Positions 42,529 through 52,357 of a stretch of DNA of 64,000 bases are shown here, one piece after another (the stretch's first letter is position 1; each line of letters opens with the position of its first letter). The notes below the pieces were generated by a model. It was not told the origin of the DNA. It saw only the letters and a program-made list of their open reading frames with translations, and ran no database searches. Origin of the DNA: Sphingomonas faeni (GTDB taxonomy: Bacteria; Pseudomonadota; Alphaproteobacteria; Sphingomonadales; Sphingomonadaceae); assembly GCF_003053745.1 (NCBI RefSeq), contig NZ_QAYE01000006.1:248001-312000 (forward strand), written 5' to 3'. The translations under genes and the position numbers were made by a program.

Positions 42529-43258
42529 CGGCTGGGATGCCGTTGGGCATCCCGGCGACGTCCACCGGATAGGAACTTGGACGGATCGACATTCGGCTTG
42601 AGGCGCTAGGTCAGCGCTCTTCCTGTCATGCCGGACTGGTTCCGGCATCCACGGTGCCGCAAAATCGATAGAATTTAGCTTGCGGAACGGTGGGCCCCGG
42701 AACGAGTCCGGGGTGACTGAGTGGTTTTAGGACCGGCGCGCCTCAAGCTGAATATCGATCCTCCCCAAAGGCTGTCGTTATTGGCTCGACGGCATAGGGC
42801 AGGCAGCAAACGAAGATGGTTCAAAGTATAGATCGCTGCGGTGAACTATGCCGGACAAGCAAACGCCCGGACCGTTGCCGATCCGGGCGCCTGCGTGACG
42901 ATCGCTCGTCAGCCCCCATTTTTTTGCTCTCGCATCTCGTCTTGCGACGGAGCGGAAAAGCAGTCCCCGAACCACGGCCGTTGCCTGTGTCTCAGCGAGT
43001 TTGTTGCTAGTTATGTCCGTAGATTTTGTCACGGTCTTTGCGCGGGGCGGCTCACGATTGAACTGCGCCTGTGGCGATTACGCAACAGACCAATCTAGAC
43101 ACTTCCGGATCGGGACTAACCCGGCCCTGCACGAGGGGGTGCCGCACGCCGGGCACACCGCCACGCACCGGCCTTAGAACCGGCCCGGCAGTTGCCTCGC
43201 AACGGGCCGCGTCCTAGAGCCGCTGCACTCTATCCCTAACGATCGAACCTGGCCGCCC
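42529..43258 (+). other. 730-base intergenic region with palindrome and stem-loops
   Basis: Between rsgA and lolC on the same strand. Contains the family G palindrome (42624-42720), a hairpin GCCCGGA..TCCGGGC (42865-42888), a second hairpin TGACGA-TCGC-TCGTCA (42896-42911) followed by seven T (42919-42925), and GC-rich inverted repeats such as GGCCCGGCAGTTGCCTCGCA and its partner GGGCC at about 43180-43210. No protein gene is convincing. The 42770-42925 stretch could be a small RNA ending in a terminator; see findings. Confidence 0.5.
42624..42720. repeat. Palindromic element, family G
   Basis: Imperfect inverted repeat with GTCATGCCGGACTGGTTCCG on the left and CCCCGGAACGAGTCCGGGGT on the right and a central AT-rich hairpin GAATTTAGC-like region flanked by CCGCAAAATCG and TTGCGG. 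Single copy seen in this window. Confidence 0.7.
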
Positions 43259-44509
43259 ATGATCCTGTCCCGCTACGAACGGATGATAGCCCGCCGCTAT
43301 CTGCTGCCGGGCAAGGGCGAGGCGTTCATCTTCCTCGTCGCCTCGATCAGCCTGGTCGCGGTCATGCTCGGCGTCGCCGCGCTGGTGATCGTGATGAGCG
43401 TGATGAACGGCTTTCGCGCCGAGCTGTTCGACAAGATCGTCGGGCTCAACGGCCATGCGGTGGTGCAGGGCGTCGGCAACCGGCTCCCCGACTGGCGCGA
43501 GATCGTCGCCCAGGCGCAGAAGACGCCGGGCGTCACCAGCGCGCTGCCACTGATCGAACAGCCGCTCGCCGCCACCTATAACGGCCGTGCCGAGGCGGTG
43601 CTGGTCCGCGGCATGCGCGTCGAGGACATCCGCCGCAATTCGACGATCAGCAACAAGGTGATCATGGGCTCGCTCCAGTCGATTACGCAGGGCAGCGGCC
43701 GGATCGCGATCGGCTCACGCCTCGCCGAATCGCTCGGGGCGCAGGTCGGCTCGGAAATCTCGCTGTTCAGCCCGCAAGGCCAGACGACGCCGTTCGGCAC
43801 CGTGCCGCGGATCGTCAGCTACACGGTCGGCGCTATCTTCGAGATCGGTGTCTATGATTACGACAAGGCGTACATCATCATGCCGATCGAGGACGCGCAG
43901 ACGCTGCTCCTGATGGGCGACGCGGCCGGCATGGTCGAGCTGAAGACGGTCGATGCGGACCGCGTCGGCGAGATCCTCAAGCCGCTCGCCGACAAGATCG
44001 GTGGCAACGCGGTGATCGCCGACTGGCGGACGATGAACGCGCAGCTGTTCGAGGCACTGGCGGTCGAGCGCGTCGCGATGTTCACCGTGCTGTCGATCAT
44101 CATCCTGGTCGCGGTGTTCAACATCCTCTCGTCGCTGATCATGCTGGTCCGCGCCAAGACCCGCGACATCGCGATCCTGCGAACGATGGGCGCGACGCGT
44201 GGCTCGATGATGCGGATCTTCATCGTCGTCGGCACCACCATCGGCGCGCTCGGGACGGTCGCGGGCCTCGTGCTCGGCTTCATCTTCCTGTTCTACCGAC
44301 AGGGCGTCGTGAACTTCGTCCAGCTCCTCACCGGCCAGAACCTGTGGGATCCGTCGATCCGCTATCTGACCGAACTCCCATCGAAGACCGACCCCGTCGA
44401 GATCGTCGTGATCGCGCTGATGGCGCTCGTTTTCAGCTTCCTCGCGACGCTCTATCCGGCCTGGAAAGCGGCGAGTACCGACCCCGTGCAGGTGCTGCGT
44501 TATGAATGA
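43259..44509 (+). CDS. lolC: Lipoprotein-releasing ABC transporter permease (LolC/E family)
   Basis: 416-residue inner-membrane permease that, with LolD, extracts outer-membrane lipoproteins and passes them to LolA. FtsX-like architecture: TM1 about 24-48 ([20 protein letters not shown]), a large periplasmic domain (about 50-265), then three C-terminal TMs ([58 protein letters not shown]). Cytoplasmic coupling helix [15 protein letters not shown] precedes TM3. As only one permease gene is next to lolD, a homodimeric LolF-like arrangement is possible. Overlaps lolD by eight bases. Confidence 0.92.
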   Translation: MILSRYERMIARRYLLPGKGEAFIFLVASISLVAVMLGVAALVIVMSVMNGFRAELFDKIVGLNGHAVVQGVGNRLPDWREIVAQAQKTPGVTSALPLIEQPLAATYNGRAEAVLVRGMRVEDIRRNSTISNKVIMGSLQSITQGSGRIAIGSRLAESLGAQVGSEISLFSPQGQTTPFGTVPRIVSYTVGAIFEIGVYDYDKAYIIMPIEDAQTLLLMGDAAGMVELKTVDADRVGEILKPLADKIGGNAVIADWRTMNAQLFEALAVERVAMFTVLSIIILVAVFNILSSLIMLVRAKTRDIAILRTMGATRGSMMRIFIVVGTTIGALGTVAGLVLGFIFLFYRQGVVNFVQLLTGQNLWDPSIRYLTELPSKTDPVEIVVIALMALVFSFLATLYPAWKAASTDPVQVLRYE

Positions 44510-45215
44510 AGGCCTCAAAATCGATCGTCAGATCGAGAAGTTCGACGATTACGTCCTCCAGACCAGCGGGCTGACCAAGAGCTTCACGCAGGGCGGCGCG
44601 ACGATCGACGTCCTCCGCGGTGTCGACCTCGCGATCGCACCGGGCGAGATCGTCGCGCTGCTCGGGCCATCGGGCTCGGGCAAGTCGACGCTGTTGCAAG
44701 CCGTGGGTCTGCTCGAGGGTGGCTTCCAGGGATCGATCAGGATCGCCGGCACCGAGGCGGCCAAGCTCAACGCGCATGAGCGGACCGTGGTGCGTCGCGA
44801 CAGCCTCGGCTTCGTCTACCAGTTCCACCACCTTCTGCCGGACTTCAACGCCACCGAGAACGTCGTCCTCCCGCAGCTCGTCCACGGCGCGACGCGGGTC
44901 GAGGCGGACCGGCGGGCAGCGGAATTGCTGACCCAGCTCGGTCTTGGACACCGCCTGACGCACCGCCCGAGCCAGCTCTCCGGCGGCGAGCAACAGCGCG
45001 TCGCGGTCGCCCGTGCGCTCGCCAATAAGCCCGCGCTGGTGCTGGCGGACGAGCCGACCGGCAACCTCGACGAGCATACCGCCGACATCGTCTTCGCCGA
45101 GTTCATCCGCTTGGTCCGCGAACAGGGCACGGCGGCGGTGGTGGCCACCCACAACGAGCGGCTCGCGGCCCGCATGGACCGCGTGCTGCGGCTGCATGAG
45201 GGGCGGCTGGCGTGA
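44502..45215 (+). CDS. lolD: Lipoprotein-releasing system ATP-binding protein LolD
   Basis: 237-residue ABC ATPase. Walker [14 protein letters not shown]-loop region [16 protein letters not shown] (LolD-type QFHHLLP), signature [15 protein letters not shown], Walker [14 protein letters not shown] and H-loop [10 protein letters not shown]. Pairs with the permease immediately upstream. Overlap of its start with lolC (eight bases) and of its stop with the downstream acetyltransferase (GTGA) indicates translational coupling. Confidence 0.96.
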   Translation: MNEGLKIDRQIEKFDDYVLQTSGLTKSFTQGGATIDVLRGVDLAIAPGEIVALLGPSGSGKSTLLQAVGLLEGGFQGSIRIAGTEAAKLNAHERTVVRRDSLGFVYQFHHLLPDFNATENVVLPQLVHGATRVEADRRAAELLTQLGLGHRLTHRPSQLSGGEQQRVAVARALANKPALVLADEPTGNLDEHTADIVFAEFIRLVREQGTAAVVATHNERLAARMDRVLRLHEGRLA

Positions 45216-45808
45216 CCTGGGGCGAGACGCCGACGCTTACCGGGCGTCACGTCACGCTCCGCCCTTTGGTCGCCAACGACATGGACTCGCTCGTCGCGGC
45301 GGCGTCGGCGGACAATTTGTGGGACACGTTCTACGCCAACGTTGCGATGATGAAGGCACCCGACCGCTGGCTCGCGGCGGCGCTGCGCGAGCAGGACTTC
45401 GGACGGGCGCGACTGTTTGCAGTGGTGGCTGGCGGGACCGTCGTCGGCACCACGCGCTTCATGCGGATGAACGAGGGCAACAAGCGGCTCGAGATCGGCG
45501 GTACCTTCTACGCCAAATCCGTACAGCGTACCGGCGTAAACACCGAGGCCAAGCTGATGCTGCTGAACCACGCCTTCGATGCCCTCGGCTGCGAATGCGT
45601 CCAGATCCGCACCGATTCACTCAACAAGAACTCCCAGCGCGCGATCGAACGCTTGGGCGCCAAGCGCGACGGTGTGCTCCGCGGGCACCAGGTGATGGCC
45701 GACAGCCGCTTGCGCGACACGGTGGTCTACAGCATCCTGCGCCACGAATGGCCCGGCGTGCGTCAGAACCTGGCGTATCTGCTGGCCCGAAACGAGGACC
45801 GCCCATGA
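45212..45808 (+). CDS. GNAT family N-acetyltransferase
   Basis: 198-residue RimJ/RimL-type acetyltransferase: [20 protein letters not shown] at the N-terminus, [20 protein letters not shown] in the centre and [31 protein letters not shown] near the C-terminus. The GTG start (45212) overlaps the lolD stop, and its own stop overlaps the ATG of the glutathione peroxidase gene. The substrate is unknown; the WG-like pyrophosphate loop is replaced by [12 protein letters not shown]. Confidence 0.87.
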   Translation: MTWGETPTLTGRHVTLRPLVANDMDSLVAAASADNLWDTFYANVAMMKAPDRWLAAALREQDFGRARLFAVVAGGTVVGTTRFMRMNEGNKRLEIGGTFYAKSVQRTGVNTEAKLMLLNHAFDALGCECVQIRTDSLNKNSQRAIERLGAKRDGVLRGHQVMADSRLRDTVVYSILRHEWPGVRQNLAYLLARNEDRP

Positions 45809-46284
45809 CCGCGATCACCGACTTCACCGTAAAGAACGCCGACGGCACAGCGACTTCGCTCGAACCCCACCGCGGCAAGGTGCTGTTGATCGTCAACACC
45901 GCCTCAAAATGCGGCTTCACCCCACAATATGCCGGCCTCGAAGCGCTACATCGCGATTATGCCGATCGGGGTTTCGAAGTGCTGGCGTTCCCTTGCAACC
46001 AGTTCGGCGGGCAGGAGCCGGGGGATGCAGCCGAGATCGCCAATTTCTGCACGCTGACCTACGACGTGACGTTCCCGGTCTTCGCAAAGGTCGACGTCAA
46101 CGGGGCAGGGGCGGACCCGCTGTTCGAGCGGCTGAAGTCCGACGCGCCGGGCGTGCTGGGGTCGAAGGCGATCAAGTGGAACTTCACCAAGTTCCTGGTT
46201 GGTCGCGATGGGGTTGTGGTGGATCGCTATGCGCCGACCACCAAGCCCGAAGACATCCGCAAGGATATCGAGAAGCTGCTCTAG
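45805..46284 (+). CDS. Glutathione peroxidase family protein
   Basis: 159-residue thiol peroxidase that reduces hydroperoxides. Catalytic Cys36 in NTASKCGFTPQ (cysteine, not selenocysteine), Gln in FPCNQFGGQEP and Trp/Asn in KWNFTKFLV complete the active site. A second Cys (FPCNQF) may allow thioredoxin-type recycling as in many bacterial members. ATG overlaps the preceding acetyltransferase stop (ATGA). Last gene of the lolC-lolD-GNAT-gpx group, followed by a family A palindrome. Confidence 0.93.
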   Translation: MTAITDFTVKNADGTATSLEPHRGKVLLIVNTASKCGFTPQYAGLEALHRDYADRGFEVLAFPCNQFGGQEPGDAAEIANFCTLTYDVTFPVFAKVDVNGAGADPLFERLKSDAPGVLGSKAIKWNFTKFLVGRDGVVVDRYAPTTKPEDIRKDIEKLL

Positions 46285-46313
46285 CGCCTCGACCTACCAC
46301 CCCGCACTTTCAC

Positions 46314-46420
46314 TACCACCCCGGCGAAGGCCGGGGCCCAATTGGGGGACGGCAGCGAAGACCGCTGCGCTCCATTACTGCAACCTCTCCAATTGGGCCC
46401 CGGCCTTCGCCGGGGTGGCG
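46314..46420 (-). repeat. Palindromic element, family A, copy 4
   Basis: CACCCCGGCGAAGGCCGGGG..CCAATTGGGG left, CCAATTGGGCCCCGGCCTTC..GGGGTGG right; the core GCGCTCCATTACTGCAACC (46367 onward) shows the same orientation as copy 3. Confidence 0.88.
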
Positions 46421-46457
46421 TATTTGGTGAGGTGGCGGCAAAATTCAAAAGAAGCTT

Positions 46458-46510
46458 GTTCCCCCCCGAAGGCGGGGGCCCAGACTGGACTCCCGCCTTC
46501 GCGGGAGAAC
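46458..46510. repeat. Palindromic element, family F, copy 5
   Basis: GTTCCCCCCCGAAGGCGGGG..CCCAGACTGG..TCCCGCCTTCGCGGGAGAAC between the convergent peroxidase and HdeD-like genes, 38 bases from family A copy 4. Confidence 0.82.
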
Positions 46511-46521
46511 ATTCTAACGGG

Positions 46522-47109
46522 TCACACCGAGAAAGCGGGCGCGCCCTTCTTATGCGCCAGCGCGGAAGCAACCGAAGTCACCCCACCAAACAAGAAACTG
46601 ATCCACAAAACATACCCAGGCAACGTCAACGCCGACCAAGGCAACGTCGCCAGCACGATCACCGCCAGCAATATATTCACCACCCCCAGCGCAATCATCA
46701 GCCCCTTGCCGCGCCGAAACCGTGCCCCAAGCCCGATCTCCAGCGCCCCACGCACACCAAGCCAAACCGCAATCAACAACGTCAGCGATATGGCCCCCGT
46801 CGCAGGCTCGAACGCCATGATCAGCCCGATCACCAGCGACACCAGCCCAAAGCCAATCGCATAGCCGCGCCCCTCATGCCCCTTGCCGGCAAAACCCGAC
46901 ACGATCGAAACGATCCCGGCCGCAATGAGGAACGCCCCGATCACCAGAGTCGCGGCATAGGTCGCGGAGAACGGCGACGCGAACGCCATGATCCCAAGCA
47001 CCACCGACAACACGCCATACGCCAGGATCCACCCCCAGCCAGCGCCTGCACGCGGCGTACCCGCAGCCGTGGTTTCGGTATCGGCAAAACGCCCGCGTGG
47101 ATCGGTCAT
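46522..47109 (-). CDS. HdeD-like membrane protein
   Basis: 195-residue protein with six predicted hydrophobic segments arranged in pairs (ILAYGVLSVVLGIMAFASP, LVIGAFLIAAGIVSIVSGF, FGLVSLVIGLIMAFEP, LLIAVWLGVRGALEIGLG, LMIALGVVNILLAVIVLATL, WISFLFGGVTSVASALA), the DUF308/HdeD pattern. HdeD contributes to acid resistance in E. coli; the role here is unknown. ATG at 47109 (MTDPRGRF); the longer frame to 47139 adds ten residues of uncertain value. Divergent from dnaE. Confidence 0.85.
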   Translation of the reverse strand: MTDPRGRFADTETTAAGTPRAGAGWGWILAYGVLSVVLGIMAFASPFSATYAATLVIGAFLIAAGIVSIVSGFAGKGHEGRGYAIGFGLVSLVIGLIMAFEPATGAISLTLLIAVWLGVRGALEIGLGARFRRGKGLMIALGVVNILLAVIVLATLPWSALTLPGYVLWISFLFGGVTSVASALAHKKGAPAFSV

Positions 47110-47215
47110 GAAGAATGCTCCCAGAAGTCCCCGCCGCAACGGCTCGTCGTGTCCGCGGTTCCGACTGGACTCATCCCGGCTGGTCGAATCACGCCGCAGC
47201 GCCTACCTCCGGTCG

Positions 47216-50200
47216 ATGCATTCCGGTTACGTCCCCCTCCGCGTTTTCTCCTGCTACACCATGCTCGACGGCGCCATCGATCCGAAAGCGATCGCCAAGC
47301 AGGCGCGCGCGCTGGGCTTCCCCGCCGCCGCCCTGACCGATCGCAACGGGCTCTACGCCGCGATGGCCTATTCGGATGCTGCCAAGAAGGACGGCGTCCA
47401 GCCGATCATCGGCGTCATGCTCGGCGTCGGCCGCCCCGACATGCCCGACGGCGTCGCGACGCAGTTCGACTGGCTCGCGCTCTACGCGCAGAACATGACC
47501 GGCTACGACAATCTCTGCGCGCTCGTCTCGATGGCGCATCTCGGTCGCCCGATCGAGATGCCCGCGCACGTCGATTTCGCCGCGCTCGAACGCCACACCG
47601 ACGGCTTGATCGCGCTGACAGCTGGTGGCGAAGGCGGTCTCGCCCGGCTGTTCGCGGAAGGCCAGCCCGACCGCGCCCGCGCGTATCTCGACCGCCTGCA
47701 AGGCCTGTTCGGCGACCGCCTCTACATCGAACTCTCGCGCCGCAACGACGCGATCGAAACGGCGGCCGAAGCCGACCTCATCGACATCGCCTACGAGCGC
47801 AACCTGCCCCTGGTCGCGACCAACCCGTGCTGCTTTACCGAGAGCGCATTCGGCGACGCGCACGACGCCATGCTCTGCATCGCGCACTCGACCTATGTCG
47901 AGACCGAGGACCGCATCCGCAGCTGCCCCGAAGCGTGGATGAAACCGGCGAAGGTCATGCACGAGATGTTCGCCGACCTGCCCGAGGCGATCGCCAACAC
48001 GCTCGTCGTCGCACAGCGCTGCGCGGTGATGGCGCCGTATCGCAAACCGATCCTCCCCAGCCTCGCCGGCGATATCGAGGGCGAGGCCAAGCTGCTCCGC
48101 GACGACGCCGAAGCTGGCCTCGAAGCGCGCCTCGCCCGGATCACCGAACTTCACGGCGAAGGCGAGGACGGCTGGCGCGACGTGTACCGCAAGCGGCTCG
48201 CGTTCGAGGTCGACGTGATCGTCCAGATGGGCTTTCCCGGCTATTTCCTGATCGTCGCCGACTTCATCAAATGGGCGAAGGACCACGACATCCCGGTTGG
48301 CCCGGGTCGTGGTTCGGGCGCGGGCTCGGTCGTCGCATGGTCGCTGACGATCACCGATCTCGATCCGATCAAGCTCGGCCTGCTGTTCGAGCGCTTCCTG
48401 AATCCGGAACGCGTGTCGATGCCCGATTTCGACATCGATTTCTGCGAAACCCGCCGCGTCGAGGTGATCCGCTACGTCCAGGAGAAATACGGTCGCGATC
48501 AGGTCGCGCAGATCATCACCTTCGGGAAACTGAAGGCCCGCGCGGTGCTCAAGGACACCGGCCGCGTGCTGCAGATGAGCTACGGCCAGATCGATCGTCT
48601 CGCGAAACTGGTTCCCAACCACCCGACCGATCCCTGGACGTTGGAGCGCGCGCTGAACGGCGTCGGCGAACTGGCGAAGGAATACGCCAACGACAACGGT
48701 GTGCGGAAGCTGCTCGACCTGGCGATGAAGCTGGAGGGCCTGCCACGCCACTCGTCGACGCACGCCGCTGGCGTGGTAATCGGCGACCGGCCCTTGGCGC
48801 AGCTCGTGCCCCTCTACCGCGATCCGCGCTCCGACATGCCCGTCACGCAGTTCGACATGAAATATGTCGAGGGTGCCGGCCTCGTGAAGTTCGATTTCCT
48901 CGGGCTGAAGACGCTGTCGGTGTTGCAGAAGGCGGTGCAACTGCTCGCCAAGCGCGGCGTAACGGTTGATCTCGAGGCGCTCGAATGGGACGATGCGGGC
49001 GTCTACGCGCTCCTGCAAAAGGGCGACACCGTCGGCGTGTTCCAGCTCGAATCCGAAGGCATGCGCCGCACGCTGTCCGCGGTCCGCCCGTCCAATTTCG
49101 GCGACATCATCGCGCTCGTGTCGCTGTATCGACCGGGCCCGATGGACAACATCCCGTCGTTCGGCCGCCGCAAGAACGGCACCGAGGCGATCGACTATCC
49201 GCACCCGCTGCTCGAACCGATCCTGTCGGAAACCTACGGCATCTTCGTCTACCAGGAGCAGGTCATGCAGGCCGCGCAGGTCCTTGCCGGCTTCTCGCTC
49301 GGCGGCGCCGATCTGCTGCGCCGCGCGATGGGCAAGAAGGTGAAGGCCGAGATGGACGCGCAGCGCGCGGGGTTCGTCGAGGGTTGCCTGAGCGTCAACG
49401 GCATCAAGAAGGCCGAGGCGAACGCACTGTTCGACTTGATCGACAAGTTCGCCGGCTACGGCTTCAACAAAAGTCACGCCGCCGCCTACGCGCTGCTCGC
49501 CTACCAGACCGCGTGGTTGAAGGCGCACCACCCGCACGAATTCTTCGCCGCCTCGATGTGCTACGATTTGCACCAGACCGACAAGCTGGCGATCTTCACC
49601 GATGACATGCGCCGTCTCGGGATCACCGCGTTGCCGCCGTGCATCAACGCGAGCCAGGCCGAGTTCGATGTCGAGGTCCTGCCCGACGTCGAGGATAACA
49701 ACCTCGCCGTCCGCTACGCCCTCGGCGCGTTGAAGAGCGTAGGCGAAGGCGCGATGGAGAAGCTCATCGTCGAGCGCGTCCAGAACGGCCCGTTCGCGGG
49801 CCTCGACGATCTCGCCAAGCGAGTCGACCCGCGCCTGCTCAACAAGCGCCAGCTCGAGACGCTCGCCGCCGCGGGCGCGTTCGACGGCATCGACCAGAAC
49901 CGCGCCGGCATCCACGCCACCGCCGAGACGATCCTCGCGATTGCCGCGCGCACGCACGAACAGAAGACCAGCGGGCAGGGCGGCCTGTTCGGTGATGCGG
50001 AACCCGCCGGCGACGCGATCAAGCTCCCCCCCTCGGTCCGCTGGACGCTCAGCCAGCGCATGGATCAGGAGAAGGAGGCGTTCGGCTTCTATTTCTCCGC
50101 GCACCCGGTCGATCGGCATCGCCACATCGCGGTCAGCCACGGCGCCCGCGCCTATACCGCACTGTCCGAGCTCAACATCCCCGACGACGGCAGCCGCGCC

Positions 50201-50716
50201 GGCGCGACGATGGCGGTGCTGGTCGAAGACGCGCGCTATCGCACCTCCGCACGCGGCAAGCGTTTCATGATGGCGCAATGCTCCGACGCCAGCGGTCAGT
50301 TCATGGCGACCTGCTTCGACGACCAGGTCTCGAAGGACCTGGAAGAGGCGGCCAAGGCCGGCGGCTGCGGCCTCATCACCGTCGAGCTCGACCGCAAGCC
50401 TGGCGAGGATACGCCGCGCGTCAGCATCAAGCGCATCCAGCCCTTCGAAGGCCTCGCCAACCTCGCGCGTTTCCAGGTGGTCGTGACGATCTCCGAGATG
50501 ACCGCGTTCGCAGGCCTTGCCTCACTGCTTGCCGAACACCGCGGCGCGCGTGGCGAGGTTCGCGTCCGCGCGCAATTGCCCGATGGCGAAGTCTGCATCC
50601 TGCTGGGTCGCGACTTCCTGCTCGACGGAGAGCTTGTCGAGCACATCGAGTCGTTGCACGGTGTCGCCAAGGTGGAGATGAAGACCTCGGAAACGAGGCT
50701 CGCTCTGGTCGGTTAA
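47216..50716 (+). CDS. dnaE: DNA polymerase III subunit alpha (DnaE1)
   Basis: Catalytic subunit of the replicative polymerase. 1166 residues, standard DnaE1 length. PHP domain at the N-terminus (YVPLRVFSCYTMLDGAIDPK), palm with catalytic Asp pair MPDFDIDFCETRR (about 402-407), GRGSGAGSVVAW, FNKSHAAAYALLAYQTAWLK, helix-hairpin-helix DNA-binding region (about 860-930) and a C-terminal OB fold (VLVEDARYRTSARGKRFMMA). The PHP metal ligands of proofreading-type PHP domains are partly lost (His positions are Phe and Arg), so proofreading must come from DnaQ. ATG at 47216 chosen; the upstream extension is implausible. Confidence 0.97.
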   Translation: MHSGYVPLRVFSCYTMLDGAIDPKAIAKQARALGFPAAALTDRNGLYAAMAYSDAAKKDGVQPIIGVMLGVGRPDMPDGVATQFDWLALYAQNMTGYDNLCALVSMAHLGRPIEMPAHVDFAALERHTDGLIALTAGGEGGLARLFAEGQPDRARAYLDRLQGLFGDRLYIELSRRNDAIETAAEADLIDIAYERNLPLVATNPCCFTESAFGDAHDAMLCIAHSTYVETEDRIRSCPEAWMKPAKVMHEMFADLPEAIANTLVVAQRCAVMAPYRKPILPSLAGDIEGEAKLLRDDAEAGLEARLARITELHGEGEDGWRDVYRKRLAFEVDVIVQMGFPGYFLIVADFIKWAKDHDIPVGPGRGSGAGSVVAWSLTITDLDPIKLGLLFERFLNPERVSMPDFDIDFCETRRVEVIRYVQEKYGRDQVAQIITFGKLKARAVLKDTGRVLQMSYGQIDRLAKLVPNHPTDPWTLERALNGVGELAKEYANDNGVRKLLDLAMKLEGLPRHSSTHAAGVVIGDRPLAQLVPLYRDPRSDMPVTQFDMKYVEGAGLVKFDFLGLKTLSVLQKAVQLLAKRGVTVDLEALEWDDAGVYALLQKGDTVGVFQLESEGMRRTLSAVRPSNFGDIIALVSLYRPGPMDNIPSFGRRKNGTEAIDYPHPLLEPILSETYGIFVYQEQVMQAAQVLAGFSLGGADLLRRAMGKKVKAEMDAQRAGFVEGCLSVNGIKKAEANALFDLIDKFAGYGFNKSHAAAYALLAYQTAWLKAHHPHEFFAASMCYDLHQTDKLAIFTDDMRRLGITALPPCINASQAEFDVEVLPDVEDNNLAVRYALGALKSVGEGAMEKLIVERVQNGPFAGLDDLAKRVDPRLLNKRQLETLAAAGAFDGIDQNRAGIHATAETILAIAARTHEQKTSGQGGLFGDAEPAGDAIKLPPSVRWTLSQRMDQEKEAFGFYFSAHPVDRHRHIAVSHGARAYTALSELNIPDDGSRAGATMAVLVEDARYRTSARGKRFMMAQCSDASGQFMATCFDDQVSKDLEEAAKAGGCGLITVELDRKPGEDTPRVSIKRIQPFEGLANLARFQVVVTISEMTAFAGLASLLAEHRGARGEVRVRAQLPDGEVCILLGRDFLLDGELVEHIESLHGVAKVEMKTSETRLALVG

Positions 50717-50734
50717 CAGCTTGGGAGAGCATGA

Positions 50735-52327
50735 ATGCTCGGTGGAATGCAGGATTTCGAGCTTCGTGTTCCCCGCCTGATAGACCACGCGGCGAGAGAG
50801 CATGGCGCGAGGGAACTCGTCAGCTACTGGGCCGACGGTCGCGAGACCCGCACCAACTGGGCCGGCATCGCGCGCGACGCGCGCAAACTGGCTCAAGCGC
50901 TCGAAAAATTAGGCGTAGCGCCCGGCGACCGGGTCGCGACGCTGGCGATGAACCACGCGCATCACCTCGTCGCCTGGTACGGCACGATCGGTATGGGCGG
51001 CGTGATCCACACGATCAACCCGCGCCTGTTCGACGAACAGCTCGTCTATATCGCCAACCACGCCGAAGACCGCGTAATGCTCTACGACAAGGCGTTCCAG
51101 CCGCTGGTCGATCGCCTGCGGGGGCAGTGGGGCAGCATTAGCCACTACATCTGCTTCGATGACCTGGGACCTGACGGCTTCCAGGCGCTCCTCGACGCCG
51201 AGGACGGCGACTATGAGTGGATTGAGGGCCCCGAGCGCGAGCCGTGCATGCTCTGCTACACCAGCGGCACCACCGGCAATCCGAAGGGTGTGCTCTATAC
51301 GCACCGCTCGACGCTGATCCACGCGATGGCCGAAGTCGCGCCGTGGGTGTTCGATCTTTCCCCCAACGCGGTCGTGCTCCCGGTCGTGCCGATGTTCCAC
51401 GCCGCCGCCTGGGGCCTGCCGTTCGCCTGCGCACTATCGGGGGCGAAAGTCGTTTACTCCGCGGTCAACGATCCGGCCGTGCTGTGCCGCCTGATGAACG
51501 ACGAAAAGGTGACGCACTCCGCCGGCGTGCCGACCGTCTGGCTCGCCATGTTCGGCCACATGGACGCGACCGGTGACGCGCCCGCGCACCTGCGACTGGT
51601 CACGATCGGCGGCTCGGCCGCGCCGCGCGCGATGATCGAGCGGATCATGGGAATGGGCGCGACCGTCAAGCACCTCTGGGGCATGACCGAGACCTCGCCG
51701 ATCGGCACCGCCGGCTTCGCGCCCCCGCACTGGGACGACATGAGCCACGAGGAGAAGCTGGACCTCGTCGGCAAGCAGGGCAGCGTCCCGTTCGGCATAG
51801 AACTCCGCATCATCGACGACGAAGGCACGGTGCTAGCCCGCGACGGCAAGGTCGCCGGCAGGTTGCAGGTCCGCGGCCCCTGGGTGGTCCAGCGCTATTT
51901 CGGCGCCGACGAGGATGCGGTCGACGCGGACGGCTGGTTCGACACCGGCGACGTGGCAATGCTTCACGTCGATGGCACGATGCAGATCACCGACCGCTCG
52001 AAGGACGTCATCAAGTCCGGCGGCGAATGGATCAGCTCGGTCGATCTCGAGAACGCCGCCGTAGGTTGCCCCGGCGTCGCGGAGGCGGCGGCGATCGGCA
52101 TCCACCATCCGAAATGGGACGAGCGCCCGCTGTTGCTGGTAGTCCGCAAACCCGGCAGCGACGTCGGAGAAACCGAGATCCGCGAACACCTGGCCAAGCA
52201 CGTCGCCAAATGGTGGCTCCCCGACGCGATCGTGTTCGTCGACGATCTGCCGCACACCGCGACGGGCAAGTTGCTCAAGACCGCCCTTCGCGAACGGTTC
52301 AAGGATTTCGCGCTCGCGTCGGCCTGA
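50735..52327 (+). CDS. Fatty acyl-CoA synthetase (AMP-forming)
   Basis: 530-residue adenylate-forming ligase that activates fatty acids to acyl-CoA through acyl-AMP. Core motifs: [18 protein letters not shown] (P-loop), [21 protein letters not shown] and [16 protein letters not shown], with the C-terminal catalytic Lys in [13 protein letters not shown]. The pattern [14 protein letters not shown] is typical of medium/long-chain ligases (FadD13/AlkK-like). ATG at 50735 preceded by GGGAGAG. 18 bases after dnaE, but functionally unrelated; chain length is not determinable. Confidence 0.93.
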   Translation: MLGGMQDFELRVPRLIDHAAREHGARELVSYWADGRETRTNWAGIARDARKLAQALEKLGVAPGDRVATLAMNHAHHLVAWYGTIGMGGVIHTINPRLFDEQLVYIANHAEDRVMLYDKAFQPLVDRLRGQWGSISHYICFDDLGPDGFQALLDAEDGDYEWIEGPEREPCMLCYTSGTTGNPKGVLYTHRSTLIHAMAEVAPWVFDLSPNAVVLPVVPMFHAAAWGLPFACALSGAKVVYSAVNDPAVLCRLMNDEKVTHSAGVPTVWLAMFGHMDATGDAPAHLRLVTIGGSAAPRAMIERIMGMGATVKHLWGMTETSPIGTAGFAPPHWDDMSHEEKLDLVGKQGSVPFGIELRIIDDEGTVLARDGKVAGRLQVRGPWVVQRYFGADEDAVDADGWFDTGDVAMLHVDGTMQITDRSKDVIKSGGEWISSVDLENAAVGCPGVAEAAAIGIHHPKWDERPLLLVVRKPGSDVGETEIREHLAKHVAKWWLPDAIVFVDDLPHTATGKLLKTALRERFKDFALASA

Positions 52328-52357
52328 CCGGTCTTCAAGCGACTCCCGACGCGGCAC

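Noticed and set aside
42778..43032. 84-residue open frame on the minus strand between rsgA and lolC
   Set aside because: No homology pattern, unusual composition, and it overlaps strong stem-loops; treated as non-coding.
47189..50278. 1029-residue open frame antisense to dnaE
   Set aside because: It lies entirely opposite a clearly functional dnaE, has no recognisable domain, and reflects the GC-rich third-position bias that keeps antisense frames open.
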